Source of the DNA: Reichenbachiella sp. 5M10
GTDB lineage: Bacteria; Bacteroidota; Bacteroidia; Cytophagales; Cyclobacteriaceae
Direction of reading: 5' to 3'
NCBI RefSeq assembly: GCF_002742335.1
Contig: NZ_MDGR01000007.1
Location: 1,616,501 to 1,680,500, forward strand
DNA: 64,000 nt
The position numbers were made by a program, and so were the translations under genes. Every line of letters begins with the position of its first letter. Position 1 is the stretch's first letter. Shown here piece by piece: positions 52,702 through 62,421 of the stretch. Under the pieces are notes generated by a model. That model did not search any database. It was not told the origin of the DNA and saw only the letters and a list, made by a program, of their open reading frames with translations.

Positions 52702-55700
52702 TTACTGTTTGATAAAGCGATGTGTATAGCTCTTTTGTGCCGTATGCAGTCTGAGCATGTAGACTCCATTGGGCAGGTGGCTCAGGTCAAGAGTGATCCC
52801 ATTGCTGGCAGGGCCCCACTGTAGCTGTTGGTAGCTTTTGCCTGTCAAGTCCAAGATTTCCATCCACTCTATGTCCATACCTGATTGGTTCACTTGTAGG
52901 TGATGGGTGGTAGGATTAGGGTATAGTGTGAACGCCTGTTTTTCCTGAGTTAGAGCAGGGGAGTTAACCGTTCTGGCACCAGAGCAGCTACTGCCTACTA
53001 CGAAACTGTGTGGGTTGGCGGCTGTGTTCCTTTCGCCCCCTTCGGGTACACTGTATGTGTAGTAGAAGTAGACCGTTTGCCCTTCGCTCACATTGGATAG
53101 CGTCAGAGGCGTATTGGGAGATACACCATAGCCAGGGTAGGGACCCGTTGGGTTTGTGCCGTAGTAGAGGATCACCAGTGAGGCACCGACTCCCGCATAC
53201 CCAGGTTCAAAAGTTAAAGCGGGTGTATTGCCACCTGTGATATTATAGGTGTAATCCCCATTGCTAGGTCCTCCTGTACACCCAGTGGCTGTACTATTGA
53301 CCGTGAGGTTGGTGCTGGCACTGATGCTGGCACTGGTGGCTGTGATGACATAGTTGCCCGCGCTGCTGGGCGTATACAGCCCACTGCTGTTGATGTTGCC
53401 GCCTGAGGTAGACCATGTATAGCTAGTAGCGATAGGGTCACCGTTTTGATCATATCCTTGTGCACTGTACTGCTGTGTCTGTCCTTCGTCTATTGTCGCA
53501 TTGTTTGGTGAGACGGTGATAGTGGTCAGTACAGGAGCTTCGTCCAGGCTAAAATCCATTCTGTTGATGTTGAAACCACTTGAAGTCGCTGCTAAGCGCA
53601 GTGTTTGACTCCCCGCCGAAAGACTGACTGATGAAGTCACGGTCGTCCATGCTTGCCATCCTCCTGTGGCGGTGAAGGTGACGTTGGTGAGGGTGGCGCC
53701 ATTGGATTGTATGTCAAAGGTTTTTTGCCCAGCGCCAGCTGCGGCCAACCTAAATGCAACGGTGTAGCTGCCTGATGTGGTCACGTTGACCTCATAGTCT
53801 AGCCAGTCTCCTGCATCGATATAGCCGACGTTGATGCCGCCTCCTGCGTCAGTGGTTGTCTCGGTTTGAATACCTGATGCATCGTTGTAATCTTCAGCTT
53901 CGATACTGCCTGGTATCGCCAGGCCTGTACTGCTTGGTGTGACCAGTACAGGAGCAGTGGTTGTGATTGACCCTGCCTGTGCACTAATGGTGAAGTTGCC
54001 CGCGGCTGTCGCGGTGTAGGTGCCATTTTGATCGATAGTGCCACCGTTTGCGGACCAAGTGATGTTGGCAGACATGGCATCACCGTTTTGGTCAAAAGCT
54101 TGTGCTGTGTAGACCTGTGTTTGTCCTACGACTAGGTTGGTACTGGATGGAGACACGGAGAGGCTGGTCACTACAGGCGTGAAAACATCTGCCTGTATGT
54201 CGATCCAGTTGATGTTAAATCCGCCAGTCGCTGCGGAGAGTCTGAGTGTGTGACATCCTGCATTGAGCGTGATCGTACTGTTCACAGTGGTCCAGTTTTG
54301 CCATCCACCTGTACCATTAAAGTTGACAGTCGCAGTACTGTTGCCATCGATCAGTAGGTCGATAGATTTAGCCGCTGTGCCATCACCAGCGATACGTAGG
54401 TCGATACTGTAATTACCCGCATTCGGGACATCTAGGGTATAGTCCATCCAATCGCCTTGGTCTATCCATCCGACATTGAGTCCACCGTCGGTGTCAGATG
54501 TAGCCTCTGTGTCTGTACCACTGGTTGAGTTGTAGTCCTCTGCTTGTATCAGCGCAGGCAGAGGCGTACTGCCAGCGCAGACAGAGGCTTCTGTGACGGT
54601 GAGCTCTACCGATGCGGTATGGGTCAAGCTGCCGTCTGAGACTGTCAGGCTGGCGGTATAGCTGCCGGTAGCTGTGTAGGTGTGAGAAGTAGAAGCTGTA
54701 GTTGCGCCATTTCCATCTCCAAAATCCCAAGAGTAGCTCAATGGGTCTCCATCGGGATCAGTCGATCCTGCTCCGCTGAACTGTACAGTCAATGGGGCAT
54801 TGCCTGAGGTTTGATTTGTGGATATTACAGCGGTAGGAGCGGTGTTCGATCCATCATATTTGTAGTACACATCTGCAATGGCAATATCGCTGATGTTGCC
54901 CGCGCCACTGATACTGAGTAGTTGTAGGACGTTGGCGAAGTTGACACTTTCGAAATCCGCCAATGGAATCTCCATTTCGTGCCACTGCCCATCTCTGGCA
55001 AATCCATAGGGATCACTGCCCGCTTCGAAATAGATCACGTCTTCCTGTAGTCCGACATTGATTCTCATTTCCAGCGTTTCGGTGGCAGAGGATTTCATGG
55101 CGAGGTGCAAGTAGCCTCCCTGAAATGCCGACAAGTCGTGCAGTTCGTTGGCGGTAAATGCAAAGCCAAACCAGCCCTTGTTGTTGTGTGTGTAGCTGAG
55201 CGCTGCTTGCCCATCGAATGTCTGAGGAGTCCCTGCGATGAGTGTTTCGCCCCAAACGAACAGCTCACCTTCGGTACCTAGGTCGAGCTCGTCCGCTACG
55301 GCTGATTCGGTAAACAAACCATAGTCTCCTAAGGCAGGTACGACTTTGTTGACTTGGGTGGAGGGCTCAGAGGAGTAGTGGATCTCGTCGATTTCTATCG
55401 TGAGGTCCGTACTTGGCTCGTTGAACTCCACATTGCCAATGATCAGCGGCATGTAGACTTGTTGGAAGTTGGTGATCAGCAGGGAAAGTGGAATCTCCAC
55501 ATCGTGCCACTGGCCATCACGGACCAATCCATATTTTTCTTCGCCACTGAGAAAGTCAATGCCTGCACTTCCACTGGCACTTTCCGCAGAGATGCGAAAG
55601 GGCTCTTGTGATGAAGTTTTGAATTTGAATCGCAGCGAGCCGTTGCTATAGTTGGCGAAGTTGAGCACATCGGAGCTGTTGAATCCCAGTCCTGCCCACT

Positions 55701-56835
55701 GATTGGCAGGGAAGGTGATACTATAAGCAGAATCTCCGTAGATACTGGCGACCGTCTGGATAGTGAGCGATGGCGCTACTTCGGCTTCCCAAGTGAATAT
55801 CTCCGAGTCTACCCCGAAACCAAGCGAGCGAGGTGTACTGTGCGTCTCGTCATAAATGCCAAAGCCCTGAGCAGGGAGTAGGTCAGCCTCTACGTTGCCT
55901 AGCGTAACCTGACCCTGTCCAGAAATGTCATAGACGCGGACATAGTCGATTTGCATGCTGGACTCTGAGCCAGGGTTGGGGAGGGCGCTGACATTGGCGG
56001 CAGTGTTTTCTCCGTTGCTAGGGTCAAAAGGTAGCCATCCGCCGACGGCTAGATTGAGCAGTATGTAGAAGTTGTCCCCCGAGAAGAACTCGTTTTGGAA
56101 GGTAGGTGTATTGGGGATACTGAATATGACTTTGGCTGTAGACTCTATCGGTTCACCTTGAGCATCCGTTTGGAGGATGAGTGTAGTGAGAGAGTCAGGT
56201 GTCCAATGCGCTCGGTAGACGAAAAAATCGTCGTTTAGTTGCTTGCCCGCTTCGATGCTCGCGTCATATTTGAATGCCTCTTCATTGCCGTATTGAAGGT
56301 TTCCTGTCACTCCAGCGTCTTCTGCTCTCCAGAACACGTTGGCTTTTGCTACGTCATTGCAGTCTGTAGAGAGCGCATTGAAGCCCGCTTCCATGATGTC
56401 AATCTCTCCCGTGAAGGGCCAGCGATTGGCATCTCCGAGCATCCAAAAGGCAGGCCATAGCCCGTTGTTCATGTCGGGCAGTTTGATACTTGCTTCGATC
56501 ATTCCGTATTTGACGCTTAGCTTGTCTTTGGTGAGTAGTCGTGCGGACGTGAATTCTTTGCCGTTGACGTTTTCGCGTCTCGCAGTAATCGAGAGGATTC
56601 CGTTGGATACACTGGTGTTTTGATCAGTGTAGGTCTGTAGCTCTTGGTTGCCCCATCCGGGGATGCCTTCCGCTGATCCATCACCGATGGCGTAGCTCCA
56701 GATGTTTGGGTCTAGCGTCGTCCCGTCGAACTCGTCCGACCAGAGTAGGTTCTGTGCCTTCACGGTAGTAAAACTCACCAGTAGACACAGGTAGGTGAGA
56801 TAGTGTTTGACTTTAGTCTTAGTACTGTCTTTCAT
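52702..56835 (-). CDS. Modular GH16 endo-glucanase (laminarinase-like) with CBM6 domains, T9SS cargo
   Basis: A 1377-residue secreted enzyme. Signal peptide to about 27; GH16 domain about 30-300 with the catalytic EIDIME (nucleophile Glu144, Asp146, acid/base Glu149), WPAFWMLGD and GGWLPFDPSNG; two galactose-binding-like segments about 310-650 (DGQWHDVEIPL and DGQWHEMEIPL); a PKD domain about 660-745; CBM6 units about 755-885 and 975-1100 (AEDYN, GDWMDY, GFNINWID); Ig-like spacers; and a T9SS type A sorting domain at the end (YPNPTTHHLQV; GVYMLRLHT). It most resembles beta-1,3-glucanases (laminarinases); the two CBM6 and PKD units suggest binding of insoluble glucan. Confidence 0.92.
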   Translation of the reverse strand: MKDSTKTKVKHYLTYLCLLVSFTTVKAQNLLWSDEFDGTTLDPNIWSYAIGDGSAEGIPGWGNQELQTYTDQNTSVSNGILSITARRENVNGKEFTSARLLTKDKLSVKYGMIEASIKLPDMNNGLWPAFWMLGDANRWPFTGEIDIMEAGFNALSTDCNDVAKANVFWRAEDAGVTGNLQYGNEEAFKYDASIEAGKQLNDDFFVYRAHWTPDSLTTLILQTDAQGEPIESTAKVIFSIPNTPTFQNEFFSGDNFYILLNLAVGGWLPFDPSNGENTAANVSALPNPGSESSMQIDYVRVYDISGQGQVTLGNVEADLLPAQGFGIYDETHSTPRSLGFGVDSEIFTWEAEVAPSLTIQTVASIYGDSAYSITFPANQWAGLGFNSSDVLNFANYSNGSLRFKFKTSSQEPFRISAESASGSAGIDFLSGEEKYGLVRDGQWHDVEIPLSLLITNFQQVYMPLIIGNVEFNEPSTDLTIEIDEIHYSSEPSTQVNKVVPALGDYGLFTESAVADELDLGTEGELFVWGETLIAGTPQTFDGQAALSYTHNNKGWFGFAFTANELHDLSAFQGGYLHLAMKSSATETLEMRINVGLQEDVIYFEAGSDPYGFARDGQWHEMEIPLADFESVNFANVLQLLSISGAGNISDIAIADVYYKYDGSNTAPTAVISTNQTSGNAPLTVQFSGAGSTDPDGDPLSYSWDFGDGNGATTASTSHTYTATGSYTASLTVSDGSLTHTASVELTVTEASVCAGSTPLPALIQAEDYNSTSGTDTEATSDTDGGLNVGWIDQGDWMDYTLDVPNAGNYSIDLRIAGDGTAAKSIDLLIDGNSTATVNFNGTGGWQNWTTVNSTITLNAGCHTLRLSAATGGFNINWIDIQADVFTPVVTSLSVSPSSTNLVVGQTQVYTAQAFDQNGDAMSANITWSANGGTIDQNGTYTATAAGNFTISAQAGSITTTAPVLVTPSSTGLAIPGSIEAEDYNDASGIQTETTTDAGGGINVGYIDAGDWLDYEVNVTTSGSYTVAFRLAAAGAGQKTFDIQSNGATLTNVTFTATGGWQAWTTVTSSVSLSAGSQTLRLAATSSGFNINRMDFSLDEAPVLTTITVSPNNATIDEGQTQQYSAQGYDQNGDPIATSYTWSTSGGNINSSGLYTPSSAGNYVITATSASISASTNLTVNSTATGCTGGPSNGDYTYNITGGNTPALTFEPGYAGVGASLVILYYGTNPTGPYPGYGVSPNTPLTLSNVSEGQTVYFYYTYSVPEGGERNTAANPHSFVVGSSCSGARTVNSPALTQEKQAFTLYPNPTTHHLQVNQSGMDIEWMEILDLTGKSYQQLQWGPASNGITLDLSHLPNGVYMLRLHTAQKSYTHRFIKQ

Positions 56836-56856
56836 AATTTGATGTTTTAGTAATTA

Positions 56857-56885
56857 GTTATGGGTTCATGCTGTAAACCCATAAC
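56857..56885 (-). promoter_or_regulatory. Hairpin in the 5' leader of the GH16 gene
   Basis: GTTATGGGTT (56857-56866) and AACCCATAAC (56876-56885) are exact complements, 9-nt loop, 22 bp upstream of the GH16 start. It may be an operator or an mRNA-stability element. Confidence 0.5.
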
Positions 56886-57179
56886 CAATGTTTATTTATC
56901 CGAGTACTATTCAAAAGAAATCACCACTACAAAAATTCATCACCTCATTGATATTGAGCAGATTATAGTTTCGTGCTTCTTGTGGAAATGCGTCTGTTTT
57001 ATCGTGTGACGTATTTTTGCTACATCATTACTACATCATGTCTAGTAAGATTTTTTCACCAAAAGAAACCGGAGACAAAGGTCATCCTCAGTAGAAGATT
57101 AACATCGGAAGATAAATGCCGTAAAGCATCAAAAGAAAAAGAACGATCAGCAGCTAGCCAGCTTTTATATATTTGTGCA

Positions 57180-59549
57180 TTGAAAAGGTCACTCTTCCCA
57201 TATTTCCTAAGTACATCCTTGTTGCTGCTTACCTTAGGAGCATCCGTGATTGGTTATTTTGCATACCGCAACCTCAACCATATCGTGAGCACCCTGGAGG
57301 ATGAGGTCAAACCCAACTTGGACTTGATCATCTTGGGGCAGGTATCCATCGAACTAGGTCGGATGGAAGATGCCATCGAAGGGTATGTGTTCAATCAAGA
57401 TACAGCCTACATGTCGGATTTCAAGGAGCGGACCCAACGAGCGATTGCGCATCTCGACGAACTCCGTGAGAGAAATACCGACCCTTCGTTTGGGCAATCC
57501 ATTGATTCTCTCGAAAATCTGATTCTCAATAAAGTGACGGTGCTCAACCAAGCGGCTCATTTGGATATCTTATCGGTCGAAGAGACCCTATCAGCAATAC
57601 CGCGCTTGGAAGGTGTCCAAGGGCAGCAATCCAAACCAAATACGATACCCGACACTTCCAAGCAAAAGAAAATAGGTTTTCTCCAGAAGCTGCTTGGCAA
57701 AAAAGAGAAACCCCTAGTGACAGATAGCACAGCTGTCCGTGCAGAAAAGCAACTCGTCCAGATCAATGCACAGCTCGACTCGCTCGCTCGAAGAGCACAA
57801 AAGAAAGTATACAATCAGAAGATTCGGGAATTTACCCTGTATCAGGATCATCAAGATATCGATGGTGATATCATCGCACTCATCAAGGACATGGAGGCCT
57901 GGCAAATCAGTCGAATCAAGTTTATGACGATGCAGACTCAAGATCGTGTACGCTATACCAATAGATACATTACGATATTTAGTGTGATGGCGTCTGTGAT
58001 TCTACTTATCACGTTGACCGTACTGATTATCTATGTGCTACGTACGAGAAGTCACCAGATGGTGCTAGATCATGGACGAAAAAATGCCCTAAAGATGGCC
58101 AAAGAGAAGGAGGAGTTTCTCGCGAATATGAGTCATGAGATTCGTACACCTATGAACGCCATAGCTGGGTTTTCAAAAGTACTGCTGCAATCTAAACTTA
58201 GTACTGTACAAAAAGAACAGGTCAGTATCATTGACAAGTCGTCCAACCATCTTATCCATATCCTCAATGACGTGTTGGATTTTTCTCGCTTGCAATCGGG
58301 TAAGATCAGATTGGATGTGTCACTTTTTGACCCTTCGCAGGTGATCGAAGAAGCAGTACAGCTGCTCAGTCAAAAAGCCAAAGAAAAGCAACTGGAGCTG
58401 GGGTTTGAATTGCAAGGGATGCCCGCGCGCGTTTCTGGAGATGCCTTTCGTTTGCGTCAGATCCTACTCAATTTGATCTTCAATAGCATCAAGTTTACCG
58501 AGGAGGGAAGTGTCCAGGTCCATGCGAGTTTTGCGAGTGACACCCTGCGTATAGCTGTCCGTGATACCGGGGTTGGGATACCTGTGGATATGCAGCAGAA
58601 GATTTTTGATGAGTTTGAACAAGTCAATAAGAGTGACAAGCAAGTAGGGACTGGGTTGGGTTTGTCTATCACCAAGAAACTAGTGGATATCCATGAAGGA
58701 AGTATCCGTCTGGAGAGTGAATTAGGGCGTGGCACGACTTTCACGATAGCGCTGCCCTATGTCGTGGTAGAGCAAGAGGTAGAAGAGGCGAGTGAGTCAC
58801 AGCTTCGGTTTGATTTGACGGGTATGCATGTACTCCTTGCCGATGACGAACCTTTCAATGTGCAGTTGCTGCAGACGATTCTGGATGCTCAGTCGATCAC
58901 GTATGATGTGGGGAGAGATGGGCAGCAAACATATGACCTCTTGTGTCAAAACGTTTACGACGTATTGCTTTTGGATTTTCGAATGCCCAAAATGAGCGGG
59001 CCTGAGGTAGCAACACGCTTGAGGCAAGGGAGCGGGCCAAATGCGAATATTCCGATAGTGGGATTGACTGCTACTGTCTCGGATCATGATCAAAAAACGG
59101 CACAAGAATCCGGCATCAATCATGTGATTCGCAAGCCTTTCGAACCGGAAGAGTTGTTTCGACTTATGGCCAAGTATACCATAAGAAAGAAGGGCCAAGG
59201 GATCAAACATAACGTATCGGTACCCTATTCTATGGAAGGGCTGAGCAAAATGGGAGATACAAAATTCGTGGTAGATATGACGGAGACCTTCATACATAGC
59301 ACGCAGGAGAATATCCAGCAGTTTGAAGCGATGGTGTCTCAGGAGGACGGGGTAGGAGCGGCGGATGCATTGCACAAGATCATAGCACCAGCCAGACATT
59401 TCAAGTTGATGGATCTGGTTGGTTTACTAAAAGAGACAGAATTGTCTGCCCGATCTGGAGAGACGATTTCTTCGAAGCGTGTGGCGCAAATCAAAGAAGA
59501 AACTCATTCGGTGATTGAAGCGCTTCAGTTATATTTACAAGAAAGATAA
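57180..59549 (+). CDS. Hybrid histidine kinase with receiver and Hpt domains
   Basis: I choose the TTG at 57180, since the about 69 in-frame codons before it look non-coding; 789 residues. Helix one about 8-30, periplasmic sensor region to about 255 (CHASE3-like start), helix two about 260-285. Then HisKA with SHEIRTPMNA (His codon at 58134), HATPase (NLIFNSIKFTEEGS, DTGVGIP, GTGLGLSI), a receiver (LLADDEPFNVQLL; LLDFRMPKMSGPE) and a C-terminal Hpt-like domain (ALHKIIAPARHF). The sigma-54 response regulator follows after 7 bp and is its likely partner. Confidence 0.88.
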   Translation: MKRSLFPYFLSTSLLLLTLGASVIGYFAYRNLNHIVSTLEDEVKPNLDLIILGQVSIELGRMEDAIEGYVFNQDTAYMSDFKERTQRAIAHLDELRERNTDPSFGQSIDSLENLILNKVTVLNQAAHLDILSVEETLSAIPRLEGVQGQQSKPNTIPDTSKQKKIGFLQKLLGKKEKPLVTDSTAVRAEKQLVQINAQLDSLARRAQKKVYNQKIREFTLYQDHQDIDGDIIALIKDMEAWQISRIKFMTMQTQDRVRYTNRYITIFSVMASVILLITLTVLIIYVLRTRSHQMVLDHGRKNALKMAKEKEEFLANMSHEIRTPMNAIAGFSKVLLQSKLSTVQKEQVSIIDKSSNHLIHILNDVLDFSRLQSGKIRLDVSLFDPSQVIEEAVQLLSQKAKEKQLELGFELQGMPARVSGDAFRLRQILLNLIFNSIKFTEEGSVQVHASFASDTLRIAVRDTGVGIPVDMQQKIFDEFEQVNKSDKQVGTGLGLSITKKLVDIHEGSIRLESELGRGTTFTIALPYVVVEQEVEEASESQLRFDLTGMHVLLADDEPFNVQLLQTILDAQSITYDVGRDGQQTYDLLCQNVYDVLLLDFRMPKMSGPEVATRLRQGSGPNANIPIVGLTATVSDHDQKTAQESGINHVIRKPFEPEELFRLMAKYTIRKKGQGIKHNVSVPYSMEGLSKMGDTKFVVDMTETFIHSTQENIQQFEAMVSQEDGVGAADALHKIIAPARHFKLMDLVGLLKETELSARSGETISSKRVAQIKEETHSVIEALQLYLQER

Positions 59550-59556
59550 GTCAGAG

Positions 59557-60912
59557 ATGAGCAAGAAATCGTGGAGGGTGTTTGTAGTAGAGGATGACGA
59601 ATGGTATAGAAAGCTGTTGGTACATACTCTGAGTCTCAATCCAGATTATGAAGTGACGACTTATCAAGATGGCGCTTCGTTACTTGCAGACCTCCATAAA
59701 AAACCGGATTTGGTGACGCTTGATTTTCGCTTGCCTGACTATTCGGGTGACCACCTTTTTGATAAAATCAAGGCCTTTGATGCCAGCATAGAGATTGTGA
59801 TCATCTCAGAGCAGCAAGATGTAGAAACAGCCGTCAGTTTACTCAAAAAGGGCGCATACGACTATCTGACCAAAAGTGAGGACATTCGAGATCGCTTGAT
59901 TCATGTACTCAACAAGCTTGGGCAAAACAAAGAGCTCGTCGAACGTGTCGAAACCCTGCAAGAAGAGGTCGAAAGAAAGTATGATTTTCAAGCCAGTATT
60001 GTCGGGCAGAGTGCAGGCATCAAGAAGGTGTTTCGGATGATTGAAAAGGCCGTGACCACCAACCTCACTGTGATGATCACGGGGGAGACTGGGACAGGCA
60101 AAGAGGTGGTCGCCAAGGCTATACACTACAACAGTCCGCTCAAAAGCAAAACGTTCGTCCCAGTCAATATGAGTGCCATTCCTCGTGAGTTGATCGAGAG
60201 CGAGTTGTTTGGACACGAGAAGGGAGCTTTCACTGGAGCGACTAGCCAGCGAATCGGCAAGTTCGAACAGGCGCACGGAGGCACGCTGTTTTTGGATGAA
60301 ATTGGAGAAATGGAGATTTCGCTTCAAGCGAAACTATTGCGTGCTCTGCAGGAAAAGGAAATCACGCGCGTTGGGGGTACCACTGTAGTGAAGGTGGATT
60401 GTCGGGTGATTGTTGCTACTCACCGCAACTTACTCGACGAAATGAAAAAAGGGAATTTTAGAGAAGATCTCTACTATAGGTTGTTTGGCATGCCTGTCGA
60501 ACTACCACCATTGCGTGAGCGAGACAAAGATATTTTGCTGTTGGCGAAACATTTTGCAGAGGCATTTGCTCTGGACAGTGATTTGCCCAGCAAGGCTTTC
60601 TCTAAAGATGCTTTGCAGAAACTGATGAACTACAGTTATCCTGGCAACATCAGAGAGCTCAAAGCTATCGTAGAGCTGGCGATGGTGATGGCCGACGGGA
60701 CAGAGATCGGAGCAGACGATATTACCTTTGCCCAAAAGGATGTCGTGACAGAAGTCCTCTCCGAGGAGCTCACAATGAAGGAGTACCAACTCAAAATCAT
60801 CAAACTCTATCTCAAGCGCTACGATGACAACATCAAAACTGTAGCAGACAAATTGGATATTGGTCAATCGACGATATACCGCTTACTCAAGGAGGAGTCT
60901 TTCTCTCAATGA
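59557..60912 (+). CDS. NtrC-family sigma-54-dependent response regulator
   Basis: 451 residues from the ATG at 59557 (an upstream in-frame TTG overlaps the kinase gene). Receiver with the phospho-acceptor Asp in [16 protein letters not shown]+ domain with Walker A GETGTGKE, the sigma-54 contact loop GAFTGA and Walker [13 protein letters not shown], and a Fis-type HTH ([16 protein letters not shown]). It activates RpoN promoters after phosphorylation by the upstream hybrid kinase. Confidence 0.94.
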   Translation: MSKKSWRVFVVEDDEWYRKLLVHTLSLNPDYEVTTYQDGASLLADLHKKPDLVTLDFRLPDYSGDHLFDKIKAFDASIEIVIISEQQDVETAVSLLKKGAYDYLTKSEDIRDRLIHVLNKLGQNKELVERVETLQEEVERKYDFQASIVGQSAGIKKVFRMIEKAVTTNLTVMITGETGTGKEVVAKAIHYNSPLKSKTFVPVNMSAIPRELIESELFGHEKGAFTGATSQRIGKFEQAHGGTLFLDEIGEMEISLQAKLLRALQEKEITRVGGTTVVKVDCRVIVATHRNLLDEMKKGNFREDLYYRLFGMPVELPPLRERDKDILLLAKHFAEAFALDSDLPSKAFSKDALQKLMNYSYPGNIRELKAIVELAMVMADGTEIGADDITFAQKDVVTEVLSEELTMKEYQLKIIKLYLKRYDDNIKTVADKLDIGQSTIYRLLKEESFSQ

Positions 60913-60919
60913 TCGCCAG

Positions 60920-60936
60920 TTTCTCAATATGAGAAA
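60920..60936. promoter_or_regulatory. Candidate enhancer site TTTCTCA-ata-TGAGAAA
   Basis: A perfect 7+7 inverted repeat with a 3-bp centre directly after the response regulator gene, about 55 bp upstream of a sigma-54-like promoter. The layout suits an NtrC-type activator binding site. Confidence 0.45.
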
Positions 60937-60988
60937 AATAATTCTAATCTAATAATTGTAATCTACTGATAGTCAGTGATTAAGTCTT

Positions 60989-61005
60989 TTGGCATGTGGC
61001 TTGGA
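60989..61005 (+). promoter_or_regulatory. Sigma-54-like promoter before the 48-residue ORF (weak)
   Basis: TTGGCATGTGGCTTGGA resembles TTGGCACG-N4-TTGCA, with C to T in the -24 element and GC to GG in the -12 element. The -12 change is a serious weakness. Confidence 0.35.
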
Positions 61006-61028
61006 TCAGTATGTTCAAATCTTAGATC

Positions 61029-61175
61029 ATGAAACGATTCATACTGATTATAATTTCCATTGCATGGATCATATTGGCAAGCTCAGAGAAGCAAACAATA
61101 CAAAATAGTGAGGTCAGTTCGGAGAGCAATACCTCTTCCCAAACCATCGGGAAGAAGGGAAAATCATGGTACTAG
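61029..61175 (+). CDS. Small membrane or secreted peptide (48 residues)
   Basis: ATG at 61029, TAG at 61173-61175. The product starts MKRFILIIISIAWIILASS, a hydrophobic segment, followed by a Ser/Thr/Gln-rich polar tail ending GKKGKSWY. It lies between a sigma-54 response regulator gene and a coiled-coil protein gene, with sigma-54-like sites on both sides. Too short for a family assignment. Confidence 0.5.
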   Translation: MKRFILIIISIAWIILASSEKQTIQNSEVSSESNTSSQTIGKKGKSWY

Positions 61176-61181
61176 GAATGC
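61167..61181 (+). promoter_or_regulatory. Sigma-54-like promoter (GG-N10-GC) for the coiled-coil gene
   Basis: TGGTACTAGGAATGC keeps the invariant GG and GC with exactly 10 bp between; other positions deviate from TGGCACG-N4-TTGC. It lies 62 bp before the coiled-coil gene start and overlaps the end of the small ORF. Confidence 0.45.
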
Positions 61182-61242
61182 GTAAGAATAACCCTTTTAA
61201 TCACCGTATATATCCTAATAAGTAACCCTAAAATTATTTGTC

Positions 61243-62145
61243 ATGAAAGATAGAACCATAAAAATTACCGTATTTCTCGTCGCTTTGATCGTGACTGTGG
61301 GGCTTGTGGCCTTGTTTCTCACTATGGAAGAAGAGAAAGAGAAGTTGTCTGCTAAATCCGTGGAACTCGAGCAGCAACTCGTCTCCAGAGATTCTGCGTA
61401 CAATGAGATCATTGACATCATGTACAGCGTGGAATCCAAGATTGAAAGCATCAAGGATCGTGAGAGTTTGATCTCTGACATGTCTATGGGAGAAGTCAAT
61501 AAGCAGGATAAGCTGCAGATGATCCAAGACATGAGTATGATAGATAGCCTAATCATAGAGACGAACGATCGCGTAGCAAACCTGTCAAATAAGTTGGAAG
61601 ACGCAAACATCAATCTGAAGTCTTTTCAGACACGAGTGAGCAACCTGACAGCAGAGCTCAAGGAAAGAAAAGAAGCCTTGCTGGCCCTCCAGGAGGATTT
61701 GAAATCGAAAGATATCCAAATCATCGATTTGTCGACGGACTTGGCCTCATTGGAGACTAAAGTAGATAATCAAGATTCGACAATCATGGATCAAAAGAAA
61801 ATGCTCACGCATCAGGACGACAAGCTTCACAAGGCTTACATGGCTATAGGTACAAGGAAAATCCTTGAAGAAGAAGGCCTGGTAGCCAAAGAAGGAGGTT
61901 TTTTGGGATTGGGTAAGACGACAGCCTTGAAAAATGACGCTTCTGAAGACAAATTCGAAGAGATTGACATTCGTACTACGCAGAATCTACAAATCGACGC
62001 AGAAGAAGCTGATATCATCACAGAGCATCCGACGAGTTCGTATGTGATTGTCAAGGAAGATGGTCTTGTGAAATCAATCAAAATTACCGACCCGGAGGAG
62101 TTTTGGAAGATCTCAAAATTTCTCGTAGTGGCAGTCAATAGCTAA
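61243..62145 (+). CDS. Membrane-anchored coiled-coil protein
   Basis: A 300-residue protein with an N-terminal membrane helix (about 7-27) followed by a long coiled coil (about 30-205, heptads rich in Leu, Ile, Glu, Lys), a GGFLGLGKTTALKND linker, and a C-terminal globular part with SYVIVKEDGLVKSIKITDPEEFW. No enzyme motif. Likely a structural or envelope-stress component controlled by the adjacent two-component system; I do not recognise a named family. Confidence 0.75.
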   Translation: MKDRTIKITVFLVALIVTVGLVALFLTMEEEKEKLSAKSVELEQQLVSRDSAYNEIIDIMYSVESKIESIKDRESLISDMSMGEVNKQDKLQMIQDMSMIDSLIIETNDRVANLSNKLEDANINLKSFQTRVSNLTAELKERKEALLALQEDLKSKDIQIIDLSTDLASLETKVDNQDSTIMDQKKMLTHQDDKLHKAYMAIGTRKILEEEGLVAKEGGFLGLGKTTALKNDASEDKFEEIDIRTTQNLQIDAEEADIITEHPTSSYVIVKEDGLVKSIKITDPEEFWKISKFLVVAVNS

Positions 62146-62348
62146 AATAGATGATGAAATGAAGGGGAAGTTGGATGTCGGTAGATAGACAGTGGAGGAT
62201 TGCTCCGGTTACTTTTCAACCAGAATCAATGCTTTCGCCTGTGCAAGACGGAGACATCACTCGCTGTGTTAGTACTGGTGCCAGCTTCCTTATTCAACGA
62301 CCATAGCAAAATAGGTTTTGTCACAGATGCTGCTATCTGTATCCCACA

Positions 62349-62378
62349 AGAGGCTCACGTACGGTGAGTCTCTTTTTT
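62349..62378 (+). terminator. Terminator between convergent genes
   Basis: AGAGGCTCAC (62349-62358) pairs with GTGAGTCTCT (62364-62373, one G-T), followed by T residues. Confidence 0.85.
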
Positions 62379-62421
62379 TGCTAGACAATCAAGACCAAAA
62401 GTATGGGTGTGGGATGCTGGT

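Noticed and set aside
56973-57179. N-terminal extension of the hybrid kinase to 56973
   Set aside because: The 69 codons encode an unusual Cys- and Arg-rich stretch and include -7-like boxes (57012, 57168), so they look like a promoter region.
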